64,000 bases of DNA from assembly GCA_030063045.1 (NCBI GenBank), contig JAQSEB010000066.1, positions 186,001-250,000 of the forward strand, in the 5' to 3' direction. The stretch is from Pratylenchus scribneri. Taxonomy: Eukaryota > Nematoda > Chromadorea > Rhabditida > Pratylenchidae. The notes beneath the pieces were generated by a model. That model made no database searches. It was not told the DNA's origin and was given only the letters and a program-made list of their open reading frames with translations. Both the position numbers and the translations under genes were made by a program. How positions within the stretch are numbered: the first letter of the stretch is position 1; each line of letters begins with the position of its first letter. This document shows, piece after piece, positions 11,871 to 24,200 of the stretch.

Positions 11871-12223
11871 TTTTAAAGAATGGAATCTGAAAAATTCACT
11901 TTCACATTATAAATTGATTCATTAAATTCAGAGGTGAAAATGGCAAAATTCGTAAATTCCAACCACGAGATTGGCGAAAATATTTAGCGGTTGATGACTT
12001 TTACGACGCCATTTATGCCCAAAAGCAGCCGATCGAGTGAAGGAATTATTATTACTTTCTAATTTGTTGCCCTTCTCCATTTTTTCCTCCATTAAAACAA
12101 TACGGAACAAGTTGGAGGGTGAAAGGTGTGAGAATGAGAATTAAAGGAATGTGCGCGAAAAAGGGAGGATGCCGCCCAACCGTTGATTCTTCCATTAATA
12201 AGCCCATCCATCAAAGCAAGAGT

Positions 12224-12676
12224 GTCTTGGTGCTCTGCTGGATGAGCGGACCAAGCCAAATTTTGATGAAATTGGGTGGAATTGAATGGAGAGAAATGGC
12301 TCAATGGAAGAGCAAATGCAAAATGAATTCGAAACAAAATTGAGGGGAATTCCGATGGACGGGATTCGGACTCAATTGACCAAAAAGTCGATGGTGGATT
12401 GGGTAGAATAATCCTGAGACTCGTTAGATTTATTCGAATTCAATATCAATTCCAATTCCAATTTAAAAGACTTAGACGATTGAATTTAATTGAATTGAAT
12501 TTATTTATTTATTTTATTTCAAGGGTTGGAAATTTTTGAGTAAGGAAGATTGAGACAACTGCACCGATGAGCAAGGAAAGCGTACAATTTATATAGGGAA
12601 TGAAACATAAAAGAACAAAAAAGGATTAAATAAAAGATTAATGAACAAAATATGAATGGAAATAAAAATTGAGGGT
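12224..12676 (-). repeat. Left 453-bp direct repeat
   Basis: Matches 14461-14913 base for base except for one substitution near the end ('gaatggaaat' here, 'gaatgaaaat' in the other copy). The 3' end of the internal open frame overlaps this repeat. Confidence 0.95.
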
Positions 12677-13578
12677 TGATCCGCATTGGGCACAGCTTCC
12701 ATGGGCAACGGCATCCAAGTTCCAACCAAAGGAGCACATAACCCACAAAGATTAGAATAGTCCCCCAAAGAATGGGAAAAGGGGAGAGGTAGGTGGAGGA
12801 GAATTGCCGGATTAAAATTAGGGATAATTAAAATCTGGTCTTTGATCCCAAGAAATAATATTCCATCGGCCAAACAATTATTTTCTCGGAGAAAAATATA
12901 ACTGTTGGAGATGGCGACAACAGACTCCCGGGGCGGGCCAGGACCGAGGCGATAAGGGCACAGATTCCAATGAAAAGGTGATGTATTGGAAGTTAATTCG
13001 GCGAAATTGATTAGCGGATTCACCAAAGGGGGGTGAGGATCGGCCGAAGATGAAGTTGCACTTAACAAAGAATGGGGATGAGAGAAGACAAAGGCATCCG
13101 TCTTAGAAGACGACAATTTCACAAATGGATTCCGATTGATGTCAGGCAGTTTAACATGGGCAAACTGTGACTGAATTTGGGCCATCATAGGAGAATGACC
13201 ATTAAATATGTCTTTTCGGTATTTTTTGGCCAGGATTTGGCTGATCTCCAAATTGTCGAGCATATCCTTCGCATCACTCAATATTTCAAATGGGTTGAAT
13301 CCAGCAGAATTGGTCCAAGCCAGCATGGCAATTTCAGCGGCATCTTGTTCGTTGGAAGGCAAGATGGCAATTTTTTGTGCCCAGTTGTCCAACAATTCAG
13401 AGAGAAATTGAATATTGTTACCTAAATGAAAGATAATATCTTGGTTATTTACTGCAATTCCATGATGGGTAATGATCTCCTCCATCAAATCGGCAATTTG
13501 GTTGATTACTGAATCGATTTGTGAGCGAATTACAGCTACCACGGGAGGCATTAGCGGAAGAAATTCGTGGAATTCCAA
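12589..13578 (-). CDS. Unrecognised 329-codon open frame inside the LTR-like element
   Basis: The frame opens with an ATG at 13578 and ends inside the left direct repeat. The N-terminal half looks helical and acidic ('VIRSQIDSVINQIADLMEE', 'EIAMLAWTNSAGFNPFEIL'). The C-terminal half has several Cys, Pro-rich stretches and a hydrophobic end ('HILFINLLFNPFLFFYV'), so it may be a membrane or surface protein of the element. I do not recognise reverse transcriptase, protease, integrase or a zinc knuckle. It could be the last gene of a retroelement that has lost the rest, or a captured host sequence. Overlap with the direct repeat is typical of the last gene in an LTR element. Confidence 0.45.
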   Translation of the reverse strand: MEFHEFLPLMPPVVAVIRSQIDSVINQIADLMEEIITHHGIAVNNQDIIFHLGNNIQFLSELLDNWAQKIAILPSNEQDAAEIAMLAWTNSAGFNPFEILSDAKDMLDNLEISQILAKKYRKDIFNGHSPMMAQIQSQFAHVKLPDINRNPFVKLSSSKTDAFVFSHPHSLLSATSSSADPHPPLVNPLINFAELTSNTSPFHWNLCPYRLGPGPPRESVVAISNSYIFLRENNCLADGILFLGIKDQILIIPNFNPAILLHLPLPFSHSLGDYSNLCGLCAPLVGTWMPLPMEAVPNADQPSIFISIHILFINLLFNPFLFFYVSFPI

Positions 13579-13899
13579 TGGATAGAATTTTGTCGAAAAT
13601 TGGTGGCAAATAGCAAATATGTCGAGATGAATTAGGCAAGTTGAGGGAATTCAATAGATGGAATTCCGGCTCAATTGAGAAACAAAAGGGTTAAGATGAA
13701 GTTGACAAAATTAAAGGAATTCAATGGGTAGAATTCCAGTTTAATTGAATATGGAAATCAGGAAATCGCCCTAATTGGTAGGGAAATTCCAGATGTGATA
13801 TGAATAGAAAGGCGAGCTAGGCTTATAAGGGGCTGCTAGCAAAGAAAAGGTGAGTTAGGCTTTTAGGAAGCGGCTAACAATGGCGAAAGTTGGATGGAA

Positions 13900-14430
13900 G
13901 TTGTCAAGCGGGATCCCTAATAGGTAGAGATTTTCCAGCAAATGAGGCAACTTAAAAGGGAAATTTTTTAATTTGTAAAGAAGACCGAAAAATGTGGTAG
14001 CCAAAAATTGGAAACACTGGTCGAAGTCCGGCAATTGAAGAGCCCCAAATGGAATTTTCTAATTGGTAGAAAATTTTCGGCAAATGCAAGGCCAACAATT
14101 GGGACTGTGGAGAATGTTCGGCAATTGAAGGGTCAAATGGGATTTTCTAATTGGTAGAAAATATCCGGCAGATGAAACGGCCAACAACTGGAACTGTCCG
14201 GCAAAAGAAGCGGCCAAATGGGAGTCTCTAATTGGTAGAGATCGTCCGGCAAATGTGCACAGCTCAAGTGGGACGAAAATTATGGCAGCCAAATGGGAAG
14301 CTCTTGTAGAGAATGTCCGGCAAATGAAGAATCACAAGTGGAATCTTTCTAATTGGTAGAAAAGATTCGGCAAATGGATTGGCTAACAATTGGGACGTCT
14401 TCCGGCAAATGAAGCTGCTGATGGTTGGAG
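13900..14430 (-). repeat. Degenerate tandem repeats inside the element
   Basis: The phrase 'ttctaattggtagaaaa' followed by 'tccggcaaatg' and 'gcggccaa' type words recurs at least five times (around 13920, 14050, 14145, 14225 and 14345) with an irregular period of about 60-120 bp. It lies between the open frame and the right direct repeat, where an element's 5' leader would be. Confidence 0.75.
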
Positions 14431-14460
14431 CTCAGTAGAGGCCAGACTCTTAATCTGTTG

Positions 14461-14913
14461 GTCTTGGTGCTCTGCTGGATGAGCGGACCAAGCCAAATTT
14501 TGATGAAATTGGGTGGAATTGAATGGAGAGAAATGGCTCAATGGAAGAGCAAATGCAAAATGAATTCGAAACAAAATTGAGGGGAATTCCGATGGACGGG
14601 ATTCGGACTCAATTGACCAAAAAGTCGATGGTGGATTGGGTAGAATAATCCTGAGACTCGTTAGATTTATTCGAATTCAATATCAATTCCAATTCCAATT
14701 TAAAAGACTTAGACGATTGAATTTAATTGAATTGAATTTATTTATTTATTTTATTTCAAGGGTTGGAAATTTTTGAGTAAGGAAGATTGAGACAACTGCA
14801 CCGATGAGCAAGGAAAGCGTACAATTTATATAGGGAATGAAACATAAAAGAACAAAAAAGGATTAAATAAAAGATTAATGAACAAAATATGAATGAAAAT
14901 AAAAATTGAGGGT
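14461..14913 (-). repeat. Right 453-bp direct repeat
   Basis: Partner of 12224-12676. Its right edge abuts coding sequence of the DUF273 gene: the codons read straight on from 14914, so the repeat boundary coincides with the break in that gene. Confidence 0.95.
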
Positions 14914-16808
14914 AAATATTCCCATTTTGTGCTCATTTCGTCGCCAAATTCCACTGCAAATAATCTAAAATGTGCCCAACATGATGTAAGATTATTAAAT
15001 ATTCTATTATATTGGATTATTTCCTCTTCATTTTAGTTTATGTTTCGTCGGCATTGTTTTATGGCAGATTGGATGGGCAAAAGTGAACAATTCGAATGGA
15101 TCCTATTTTTTGATGGCGACATTGCCGGTGTGAATCCTCATCGAAAAGTGGAAGAATTGATGGGAAATGACAATGTGGAATTAATTTTCATTAATCGAGG
15201 GTTCAACAGCAAAATTTCCGCCGGAAGCTATTTGGCCAAGTACATATTTTACATATATTTTTATGCCAATCAATGATTTATTTTTAGGAATAGTCCATTT
15301 GTCCGCCAATTTCTCCATTCCTGGGCCAATTTTGTCCTTCCTTCCAGTTTTCATGGCTCAGACAATGGCGCAATTCATGTTAGTTTTTTTTTTGCTAATT
15401 TTATGCAAATTAACATTTTTGAACATTTTTAGGCACTTTTCTTGGAGAAATATGCTCTTTTGGAATATCGAAATGAATGCCAACATTTGCAGGAATCATC
15501 AAAGTTGGCAGCAATTTGGCCGGAAACGGAAGAGGCGGAAGCGAGGAAAAGGCAAACACTGGTCCGAAGTTTGTTCCAGCAGAGAAAAAGTGAGTAGGGG
15601 GAATTGGGAATGAGGAATTTGTGATTGGATTAAATGCGGAGGATTTAGAGCGGTTTTTCACCATTATAGCTCAGTTTAGTGTCTAAATTATTCTTTTAGT
15701 CCATAGCCAAGCAAAAAAGCAACCAATTCAGGAAGGCGAAATACCATTTGAAAGCCCTACCTAAAATGTCTTCTAAAAATGGCTAAATAAATGATTTTTT
15801 ATTTTTAATCTCAAAATTCTAGCTTAATATACTCAAAGACATGAAATTTTTTAAAGCTTGATTATATTAAAATAAAAATTGACAAATAATAAAGGACACT
15901 TTGGGCTTTCCAATGGTATATCGCCCTCCAAAATTGGCCAATGCCTCGCTGAATTATAGCCTAAAGAATGGCCCATATATTGCGTGCATTCGCATTTATA
16001 TTCAAATTTTCAATTTGCCCTAAATAAACATTTTCAGCATTCACGGTTCCCTCCCTTGACCAAATCCCATCGGTTCGTTCCGCGCACTGTGCAGACAGGA
16101 ATTTATTACATTTTGTGGCCGAATTGGTGGAACGCAAATTAACCCCAACCGAAGTTTCCGTCATCAAAACATTGCGATTCCCCAGTCAAATCAATCCGGA
16201 AAGTGTTGGCTTCATTGTGAGGTTTCTCTTAATCATTAAAAAAAACCACTAATAAATACTTAAATGCTCAAATATTAAATTTTGGAATAAATATAATAGG
16301 CTCAAAATTGCAGTTTAGGCGACCTTTCAAAATTAATGCAAAATTGATCAAAAGAAAATTTTATTATAAGAAAATAAATTGATCAAAAGAAAATTTTATT
16401 ATAAGAAAAAGAAAATGTCCATCCGAGCCTGAAGCATAAACCCAAAAACATTCAAAACCGCTCCGATCTTTGAAGGCTAGCCATAACCCAAATCAGCCTA
16501 ATCTCTTCAAATTAAGCAATAAATTTGACTAAACTAAAGCTAAAAGTTTTAAGACTAGGACCATGGGTTTTAGTTAGATAAGACTAGGTGTGACAGATTT
16601 TAACGTTGATAGACTTGAGCTAACCTAAACATTTCACTGGTCGCTTAAACTTTGAAAATTCGGCTAAATTGCAATTGAGCCATATATTTGTTATGAAAAT
16701 TGATCATATCCGTGGACTATTGGCAAAATTTTCAAATGAAATAAAATTTATATTTTTCAGATTCGACAACGTGGGGAGAACGGCTACATTTTGATGACAA
16801 TTTTATAA
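14914..16808 (+). CDS. DUF273-family protein, 5' end missing
   Basis: Exons: 14914-14985 (truncated at its start), 15037-15239, 15288-15378, 15433-15589, 16038-16216, 16761-16808. All have GT/AG borders and consistent phase. DUF273 is a nematode family that resembles glycosyltransferases. Seen here: 'CAQHD-FMFRRHC', 'WILFFDGDIAGVNP' (the DxD-type acidic motif after hydrophobic residues), 'ELIFINRGFN', 'ISAGSYLAK', 'FHGSDNGAIH'. The usual N-terminal part of about 100 residues is lost where the 453-bp repeat begins, so no start codon or signal peptide is visible. Internal ATGs at 15040 and 15061 could only give a shortened protein. The last two exons ('FVAELVERKLTPTEVSVIK') do not match any DUF273 tail I remember. 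Probably a non-functional or altered gene. It is convergent with dynein. Confidence 0.75.
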
Positions 16809-17109
16809 ATGGAAAACTATTTCATCAATTGGAAGGATTTTCTCAAAAAATGGATGGATGAATTTGTTTATTTGAATTGATTTTGTTAATTGATTTGTCA
16901 TTTTGTTATTAATCCCCTTTTATTTTTACGCCATTTTTATTATTTTTGTATGTCAATTATTTTCATATTTGATCAATAAAATGAAATTTTAATTTTAACA
17001 CATCATATTTTAAATAGTGAGAAAATTATTGGGAAAGACCAAAATTAGAAGCAGTAAGGGCCTATTTAAATGGAAATATAACCAAATGCAATCTAATGAG
17101 CTTTTTGAG

Positions 17110-17270
17110 CATTTAAGGAGTTTTAACTTTGTCTTTCATTCCGGAAAATTGCATTTTTTGTCTTTCATTCCGGAAAATTATAATTTTTGTGTTTCTTGAA
17201 AGTTTTTTAATTTTTTGTTTCATTCCGGAAAGGTTTTAACTTTGTCTTTCATTCCGGAAAGTTGTAAATT
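17110..17270 (+). repeat. Four 'cattccgga' motifs between DUF273 and dynein
   Basis: The words 'tctttcattccggaaa' and 'tttcattccggaaag' recur four times in about 150 bp. They resemble the unit of the large 28-bp minisatellite at 40.89-41.73 kb, so this may be a short or ancestral patch of the same family. The rest of 16809-17400 holds only the two convergent 3' ends. Confidence 0.65.
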
Positions 17271-17400
17271 TGTGTGGACTTTCCAATTGTATATTATTTC
17301 AAAGCAATCAAATTTATCATATAATAAATAATTAAAATAAAATCAAGCAAAATAAGGAATTAAATATTAAATATAATAGAAGGAAGGGGAATTTTGTCAT

Positions 17401-18284
17401 TTAAAGGGATGAATTTGCCACGAAGGCAACTCCTCTTTGGTAAAACAACGATTTGTCCTCTTTGAATGGATTGAAATCGAGCCCAAAAAGAAATTTGTTT
17501 CGATTTGAATACAAGTAGACTGGAATGGCAACATTGCGTGGTTGCTGCTTCTCCAGAGTCCACATGAATTGCAATGTTTCCACCTTCGTGTCTACATTGT
17601 CCGTCAATTGCATATGATTTGGAGATTCGCATTTGACGCCAATGGCACGGAGACCTGATTGACGGAAGTTATTATATTCCGTTTTACAATTTTTTTGAAT
17701 TTTTTAAAATTTTGCTTTAGATAATCAATATAATTAAAAATAAGTTCCAAAATAAATATTATTATTGTTGTTTTATTTACCAACCTGTCATTGTGAATGT
17801 TCCTTGTCCAATTGCTGTCATTTTGTCGACCTCTCCAATGGCCATTACATGCATTGTCAGCTGCTCCAGGGACCAACCATTTGTTTGGGCAATAAGTTGA
17901 CGGGTAGCGGTGATGTATGCCTCAGGGAAGAACATTCCTCCCAGCCAAACAAATTCAGAACGCAAATTTGCTGATTGGGAGAGACGGTCCAATTGCTTGC
18001 AACGATCCACAAAATCGGACATCCATTCGTGGGCAGTCACATCCTTCGGCACTGCGTATTGCAACCAACTTTGAGGCACTCGTTTGCTTTTGACCAGTGC
18101 ATTGATCAAATTTCGTGTATGGTTGTTCTGCTTCTGTTCGCCTCGGCAAATGGCCATCAGTTCGGACAAGTCCCTGTGCACATCGCCAAGAAGTTTTGCG
18201 CCCAGATTAATTTCACGTTCGAAGAAGCGGAAGAGTGGATCCTTTACATTGTCCTTTGTGCGACGTAATTTGTTTATTCCCTGC
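17401..18284 (-). other. Dynein C-terminal domain exons
   Basis: The last two dynein exons (about 17787-18284 and 17401-17656) encode the C-terminal domain: '[17 protein letters not shown]', '[18 protein letters not shown]', '[10 protein letters not shown]' and the terminal 'FYQRGVAF'. In dynein this domain packs against the AAA ring and tunes processivity. Confidence 0.85.
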
Positions 18285-21200
18285 AAATTGTAATTCATTA
18301 TGATTTTTAAATGTCAGAATAAATTAGAAATAGAATTTATAAATCGGAATTAAATCAAAATTTTAAAGTCAAAATAAAATCAAATTAGAAAAATTACAAT
18401 TACAATCGCAAATCGGAATTACAATTACAATCGCAAATCAGAATTACAATTACAATCGCAAATCGGAATTACAATCGCAAATCAGAATTACAATTACAAT
18501 CGCAAATCAGAATTACAATTATAATCGCAAATCAGAATTACAATTATAATCGCAAATCAGAATTACAATTACAATCGCAAATCAGAATTACAATTACAAT
18601 CGCAAATCGGAATTACAATCGCAAATCAGAATTACAATTCGCAATTACAAATCAGAATTACAATCGCAAATCAGAATTACAATTACAATCGCATTTCAAA
18701 ATTACAATTACAATCGCATTTCAAAATTACAATTACAATCGCAATTCAAAATTATAATTACAATCACAAATCAGAATTACAATCGCAAATCAGAATTACA
18801 ATTCGCAATTACAAATCAGAATCACAATTACAATCGCAAATCAGAATTACAATTACAATCGCAATTCAAAATTATAATTACAATCGCAAATCAGAATTAC
18901 AATTCGCAATTACAAATCAGAATCACAAATAGATAGCAGAATAAAATCGAAACAGAATTAAAAATATTAAATAGATCCAATTTCACCCCACCTTTGGAAG
19001 AGCAGCCAGCCATGTTTGACAATGTCCAGTCAGCACAACCATCCACGAAGGTGCTTTCTTGTTTTGCTGCAAGTCATCCTCCTCATATGCAAATTCATCG
19101 TCCGACATTTTGAGCAATTTGCGCAGCAATTCTTGACCTAAAAATTATTCAAATTTAGAATCGAATGATAAAAATAAGTAAAATTACCTCGTTCCGCCAA
19201 AAGCACTTTCTCCGCATTGTTTGGCAAACCAATCCAATTTGGCATTTGTGCCGATTTTATATGTTGAACCCAGTTGATCATTGCATCCTTTGTGGAAGTT
19301 TCATCGGGCACATGAAGTGGATTTGCTGTCCCGTCGACATTATCAATCAGCACAAACTCGGAGTCAAACAATCGATGTGTGAACAGCTTGTCGAGGAAGG
19401 TATCCAAAAGAACCTAAACAATTATTGAAAATTGAAATTGACAAAATTTTAATCCTACCTGATCAAATTCATTGTCGATTTTGCCTCCATAAATGCATTG
19501 GGAAATCAGCGTGCGAAGTGCAAGCCATGGAAGCTTTTCTGGATTGACGTTTGCGCGATTCTAAATAAAATGAATTAATATTGGAAATATGTGGGGTTAA
19601 AAATTTGAGGTCTGCGAAAATCTCTACATTCAAAATCATTAATCCAAAATCTCTACTATGAACAATTGATTTTTTGAATAGTTTAAATTTAACATTAATT
19701 AAACTTATGCATTCTCAGCCTAAAATTAGCTTTAAAATTTTTCTAAGAGTTTTGAGCGTAGAAATTTGGGCAAATAGAAGAGTTTTGGGTATAGCGATAG
19801 CGATTTTGGTTGATTGACCACAATAAAATCACTTGCCTGTGCAATTGAATCAACCGAATTGTCCAGCGTATCGCAGGCAACACGCAAATCGGCATCCGTG
19901 AATTCATAGGAATTTGCCCAACCCAATGGCTGATATCGGAGACGTTCCTGAACAATTGCATGGAACCAACAAATCAAAAAGTACAGCCGGGAACGCTCCG
20001 CTGGGACTTTTGTGATTTTGTTGGGTGGTATTGAGGCCAGCGAACGCAAAAGATTTGCTTTCAATCCGGTTGAGGGTTCAAAGATGAGCACTCGTGAAGC
20101 CTAAAATAAATTTTAATTGAATTAATTAAATGATTATTATTTTAAACCTGAATTATGGAAACGGGCAATTTCGAGTCGATTTCGGCAGTGAGAAGCAATC
20201 GGAATTGTGGATGCGGTTTCAAGTTATGCAGCTTCTTCTCCAGCTGTGTAAGCCATTCCGTGGCCAAATGAACATTCTTCAGCAGCATCCAACGGCCCGA
20301 TCGGCTTGCCGAATGCAAAGCTTTGTCCGCTTGTTCGAATCCTTCTGCCGAGCCAATTGGAATTGAGACCATGTCACTGATGTTCAGCTCGACAGCCAAA
20401 TCTTCCACACGTCCAGACACATCATAGCCAGTTGCGGAGCAAAGCAGAATTGGCACTTTGCTTTGGATCTGATGAATGTTTTGATTTTTTAAATAAAAAT
20501 GGATGATAAATAATCTATTTCACATAGCCTTCATTTTGAAAAAAAATTGTTTATTTTTAAGCCTTAAAAATAGGCTACTCAAATTTTTCAAAAAATATGG
20601 ACTATAAACTAAAATAATACTAAATGGAATGAATTATTCCACCAACCTCATTTTGGATGACTTCGCGCAAATTTATCACATTGTCCTGTTGCATGAATTC
20701 AGCGCCAAATGTGGTCGAAATGAACAAATGTGAAGAGGCAAGCAATCGGTCCGATCTCAAAGTGCTAATAACCAAGAATTCGTTGAGCGCATTTCCAATA
20801 TTTGCTGAAAAAAAAAGAATTAGAATAAAAAATTAAAAAATAATTACAAATTTTCTCGCCCTCCCAAATTTGTGGAACGCCAAGTTCGGGTTTGTCCGAA
20901 TTGAGCCATTCCGCCAGCTCTTTTGTCGAAATTGCCTTCAATTTCTCAAAGGAATTTTTGAAGGCAGGCAGTTTGGCCAGCGATTGAATGGTTTGAATTT
21001 GATGCTCATTGAGTGGCGGAATTGCAATTTGTTTGGCTGATTGTTGATTGGCACCACCACCGGCGATTTGATGGAGTTTTGAGGAATGAAGGAGGAGAAA
21101 ATCAAATTCCTGCTCGAATGTGTTCTCGCCAATGCAACGTAAATAGATCCGGAGCAAGAGAAGAGCCAGCAAAATTTTATCAATATGCAACATGCCTTGA

Positions 21201-24200
21201 GAAACACGCGAATAGGTGAGCTGTAAATTTATTAAAATTAAAAAGTTTTACAAATTATACCGAGAAAAGATCTTGGAGAATTGTTTGAAGACGGCTGTCA
21301 TAGTCCTTCACATTTGCAAGCCGAGGCGATTTCAGCACATTTGTGAAAATGTCCAAAAGGAAATCGAGTGAATAGTTGTAGAGCAAGTGGACTTCATCCA
21401 AATGATGGAGCATCAAATAGATGTATGAGCAGGCATTTGCAAGTCTGTTGTATTTTTGAGAGACTAATTCGACCTTAAAAATGTTTAAAAAATTGATTTT
21501 GAATTTTTATTGATATTTTTACCTCTTTCATGACTTTGTCCGTTTCCGAAGATTTCTTTTGCACTTCTTGCGCTTCATTCTTCAATTTTTCCAATGTGGC
21601 AATCACGGAATCATCGTCAAGGATTTTGCCTTTCGATTCATTCAGCGCATTCAACAGGGCTTTCTCCAGTTGGCGAAGGCGAACAGCGAATTCGCCTTGC
21701 AGCTTTAAAAGGTCATTTCGCTTTTCTTCAATGTCTGGCCTTTCGCTTCTGAGCACTTGATGAAGACATTGCATTTCCAGACTGGCTTTAGTGATTGTGA
21801 AGTTGACGAATGTGACACGGGAGCAAACATCAGCTGGGAATTCAACCTAAAATTAATAAATTTTGTAAAATATTTTAAAATTAGTATTTAATTTATTTAA
21901 AAAAATTAAGAACTTACGGAAGAATCGCGGGTGAAGAGGAATATTTTGAAAGCCGGCGACAAATCAATATCTTCATGGCCAATTGTGATTAATTTGCGCC
22001 CGCCGGTCTTTTTGACTTCGCGGTTCAGGACTGGATTGAGAATTGGATCATAGGATTCGACATCCTGGACAAGCAGCGTGGTTCCAAATCGCAAGGCCGA
22101 TTCAAGAGTTTTTCTTAAAATAAAATTTTTAAAAATTACTTTTTAAAATTATTATCAATTAAATATAAATTTATTTTAAAATATTTGAATAAAAAAATGG
22201 AACCTGAATGAATTGTCATTGAAGCTGGTCACTTGCACTTCGGTCCGATGATCTTTGTTTTGAGAAGAGAACTCCTTGGAAATGTAATCAATCGATTTTC
22301 CGCTTGGATCAATGATGAGAGGATATCGATTGAATCGATGCAACATTATGGCATTCTCAATGCACAGCTCATCCTTTGGCATACCATTGTTGATCCATTG
22401 AAGGCGGTCATCGGCGGCGGACAAATATTCAATTCGGGCCAGCTCATGACGATAGAGGACTTGGGCGGATTGGAGCAGTTCCATCCATTTTTGGAAGAGT
22501 TTATCCCGCAAATATTGATCATAATAGCCGGAATAGGAGAGGAAAGCGGCCGAAAGGAGCACATCGCCCACCAATGTTTCATTTTGTTGGCTGAATCCTT
22601 CCTTGCTTTGTCGCCATCGATCACATTCCACTTGGAGGGAGCCCAACAATTGAATGCTGCGATTGACTTTCTCTTGGACGAGGGCCAAATTTTGCTTAAT
22701 GGATTCAGCTTCACCAATCAATTGTGCATATTCTTCCTAAAATTTAATTCATTAATTAATTAATTTTAAAATTATAATAAAACTCACTTTTAATGTTTGG
22801 ATGCGTTCTTCCAGCATTGCAATCTTCTTTTTCAATTCCTGTCCTTTTTGTGACTTTTCTTCGGCATCATTTTGGAGTCGATTTAGTTCATTGTTGAGTG
22901 GTTCCACTTTGTTCAACATTTTTGCATAAGAAAGTTGTGCCTTCGCCCATTTGACCAAAGGACCGCAGGCGAGACTGGCTCGATTGACCTTTAAATTATA
23001 AGTCGTGAAATAATGATAATTATTAATAATTGAAAAAGAATATTATTAAATTGTCGAATAAATATTGCAATCGCCAAAATAATTATAATGGTTTAAGTGT
23101 TTATCAAACATTTACAAGCCATATATCCAATTGGATAGAATTGGTCAAAACGCAATAATTTTCAATGGTTTGGTCAAAATTAAAGGGTATTAAACGGTTT
23201 AAACCCATTTTGGTTTAATGGTTCAAAACCATAAGTTATAATTGGTTAAATAAACCCAAGCCAAAACAAATCAAATGATGCGTTTTATCGAGATCTATCG
23301 ATTGGGTATAAGGTTCAGTGGGTCTAGGATAAACCATTGAACCGTTATAATCTTTTCGACTTTCGACATTTCTTTCATTTTCAGTTTATATTAAATATTT
23401 TTGGTATTAAAAATAAAATAAACCTTTTCAAATTCCCAATCTGGATTGTTCACGAATTGTTTCATTTTGTCAACAATTTCCGGCGTAATATTGTCCGTGT
23501 TGAATTGCATAATCCTCGGGATGAAGTCATCTTTGGCCAAGATCCCCCTAATATCTTTCCAAGTGTTCACTTTCTCTCCAAGCAGCAAGCAAATTGATTC
23601 GACAGCCAATTTGACGGCATTTGGTGGCGATGCCATTGAACGAACCTCGACCAGCTGATTTTTCTTAATGCCCGAAACTGCATTTTTGGCTTCTTCAACG
23701 GCGGGTAAAACCTTAAATTGAAAATTAAATAAATAATTTAGTCATTTCAAAACACTCACATCTGCCAACTCCTTTTCGACTTCTGCCTTCTTCACATCAA
23801 TTTTCTTCTTTTCTTCCCTAATTTGTTGTTGCAACAGCTCGGATGTTCGTTTTTCATTCTCAGTTTCCTGTTGATCGGCCAACATTTGCTGCAGTTTGGC
23901 ATTTGCCGCCTCTTGCTTCTTTTTCAAATCGATTTCCTTCTCATTTAGTGATCTTTGCAGTTCGGTGACTTGTTGTTGAGTTTCTTGGATTTTCTTCAGG
24001 CCAATGTTCAAATGTTTTTGTTCTTCATTCAAATCCTTAATAATTTGTAAATAAATTTATAAATTTAAAACAACTAACTTCTTGTTTTTCCTTGATAATT
24101 TTTCGGAAATGCTCAATAAAATCGAGGAAATGCCTTGGCGTAATCGCTTGCACCCGATGTCCCTTCCTTGATTCGATTTCATTGATTCGGCGCACCGAAT

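Larger units (their letters stand above)
11130..12222 (-). repeat. Inverted segmental duplication, copy 1
   Basis: This block is the reverse complement of 38790-39905, with high identity over about 1.1 kb. It carries the upstream region, exons 1 and 2 and most of intron 2 (including a MITE) of the Kunitz/lustrin gene found at 39.1-43.6 kb. The right border is exact: identity runs to 'caaagcaagag' (ending at 12222) and the 453-bp repeat of the next element starts two bases later. The left border falls just short of where exon 3 of the parent gene would start. Confidence 0.85.
12224..14913 (-). mobile_element. 2.7-kb element with 453-bp direct terminal repeats (LTR-like)
   Basis: Two direct repeats, 12224-12676 and 14461-14913, are the same length; I find one base difference between them. 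They flank 1.8 kb holding a minus-strand open frame and a region of degenerate tandem repeats. On the minus strand each repeat contains a TATA-like 'ctatataaattg' and an 'aataaa', as LTRs do. Against a standard LTR retrotransposon: the repeats do not begin TG and end CA, I see no target-site duplication, no clear primer binding site or polypurine tract, and no reverse transcriptase or integrase. It may be a non-autonomous element, or a tandem duplication created by recombination. It joins two unrelated segments: the duplicated Kunitz 5' end on the left and the truncated DUF273 gene on the right. Confidence 0.55.

Noticed and set aside
17975..18293. Plus-strand frames of 97 and 69 codons opposite dynein
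   Set aside because: Antisense to well-identified dynein C-terminal exons.
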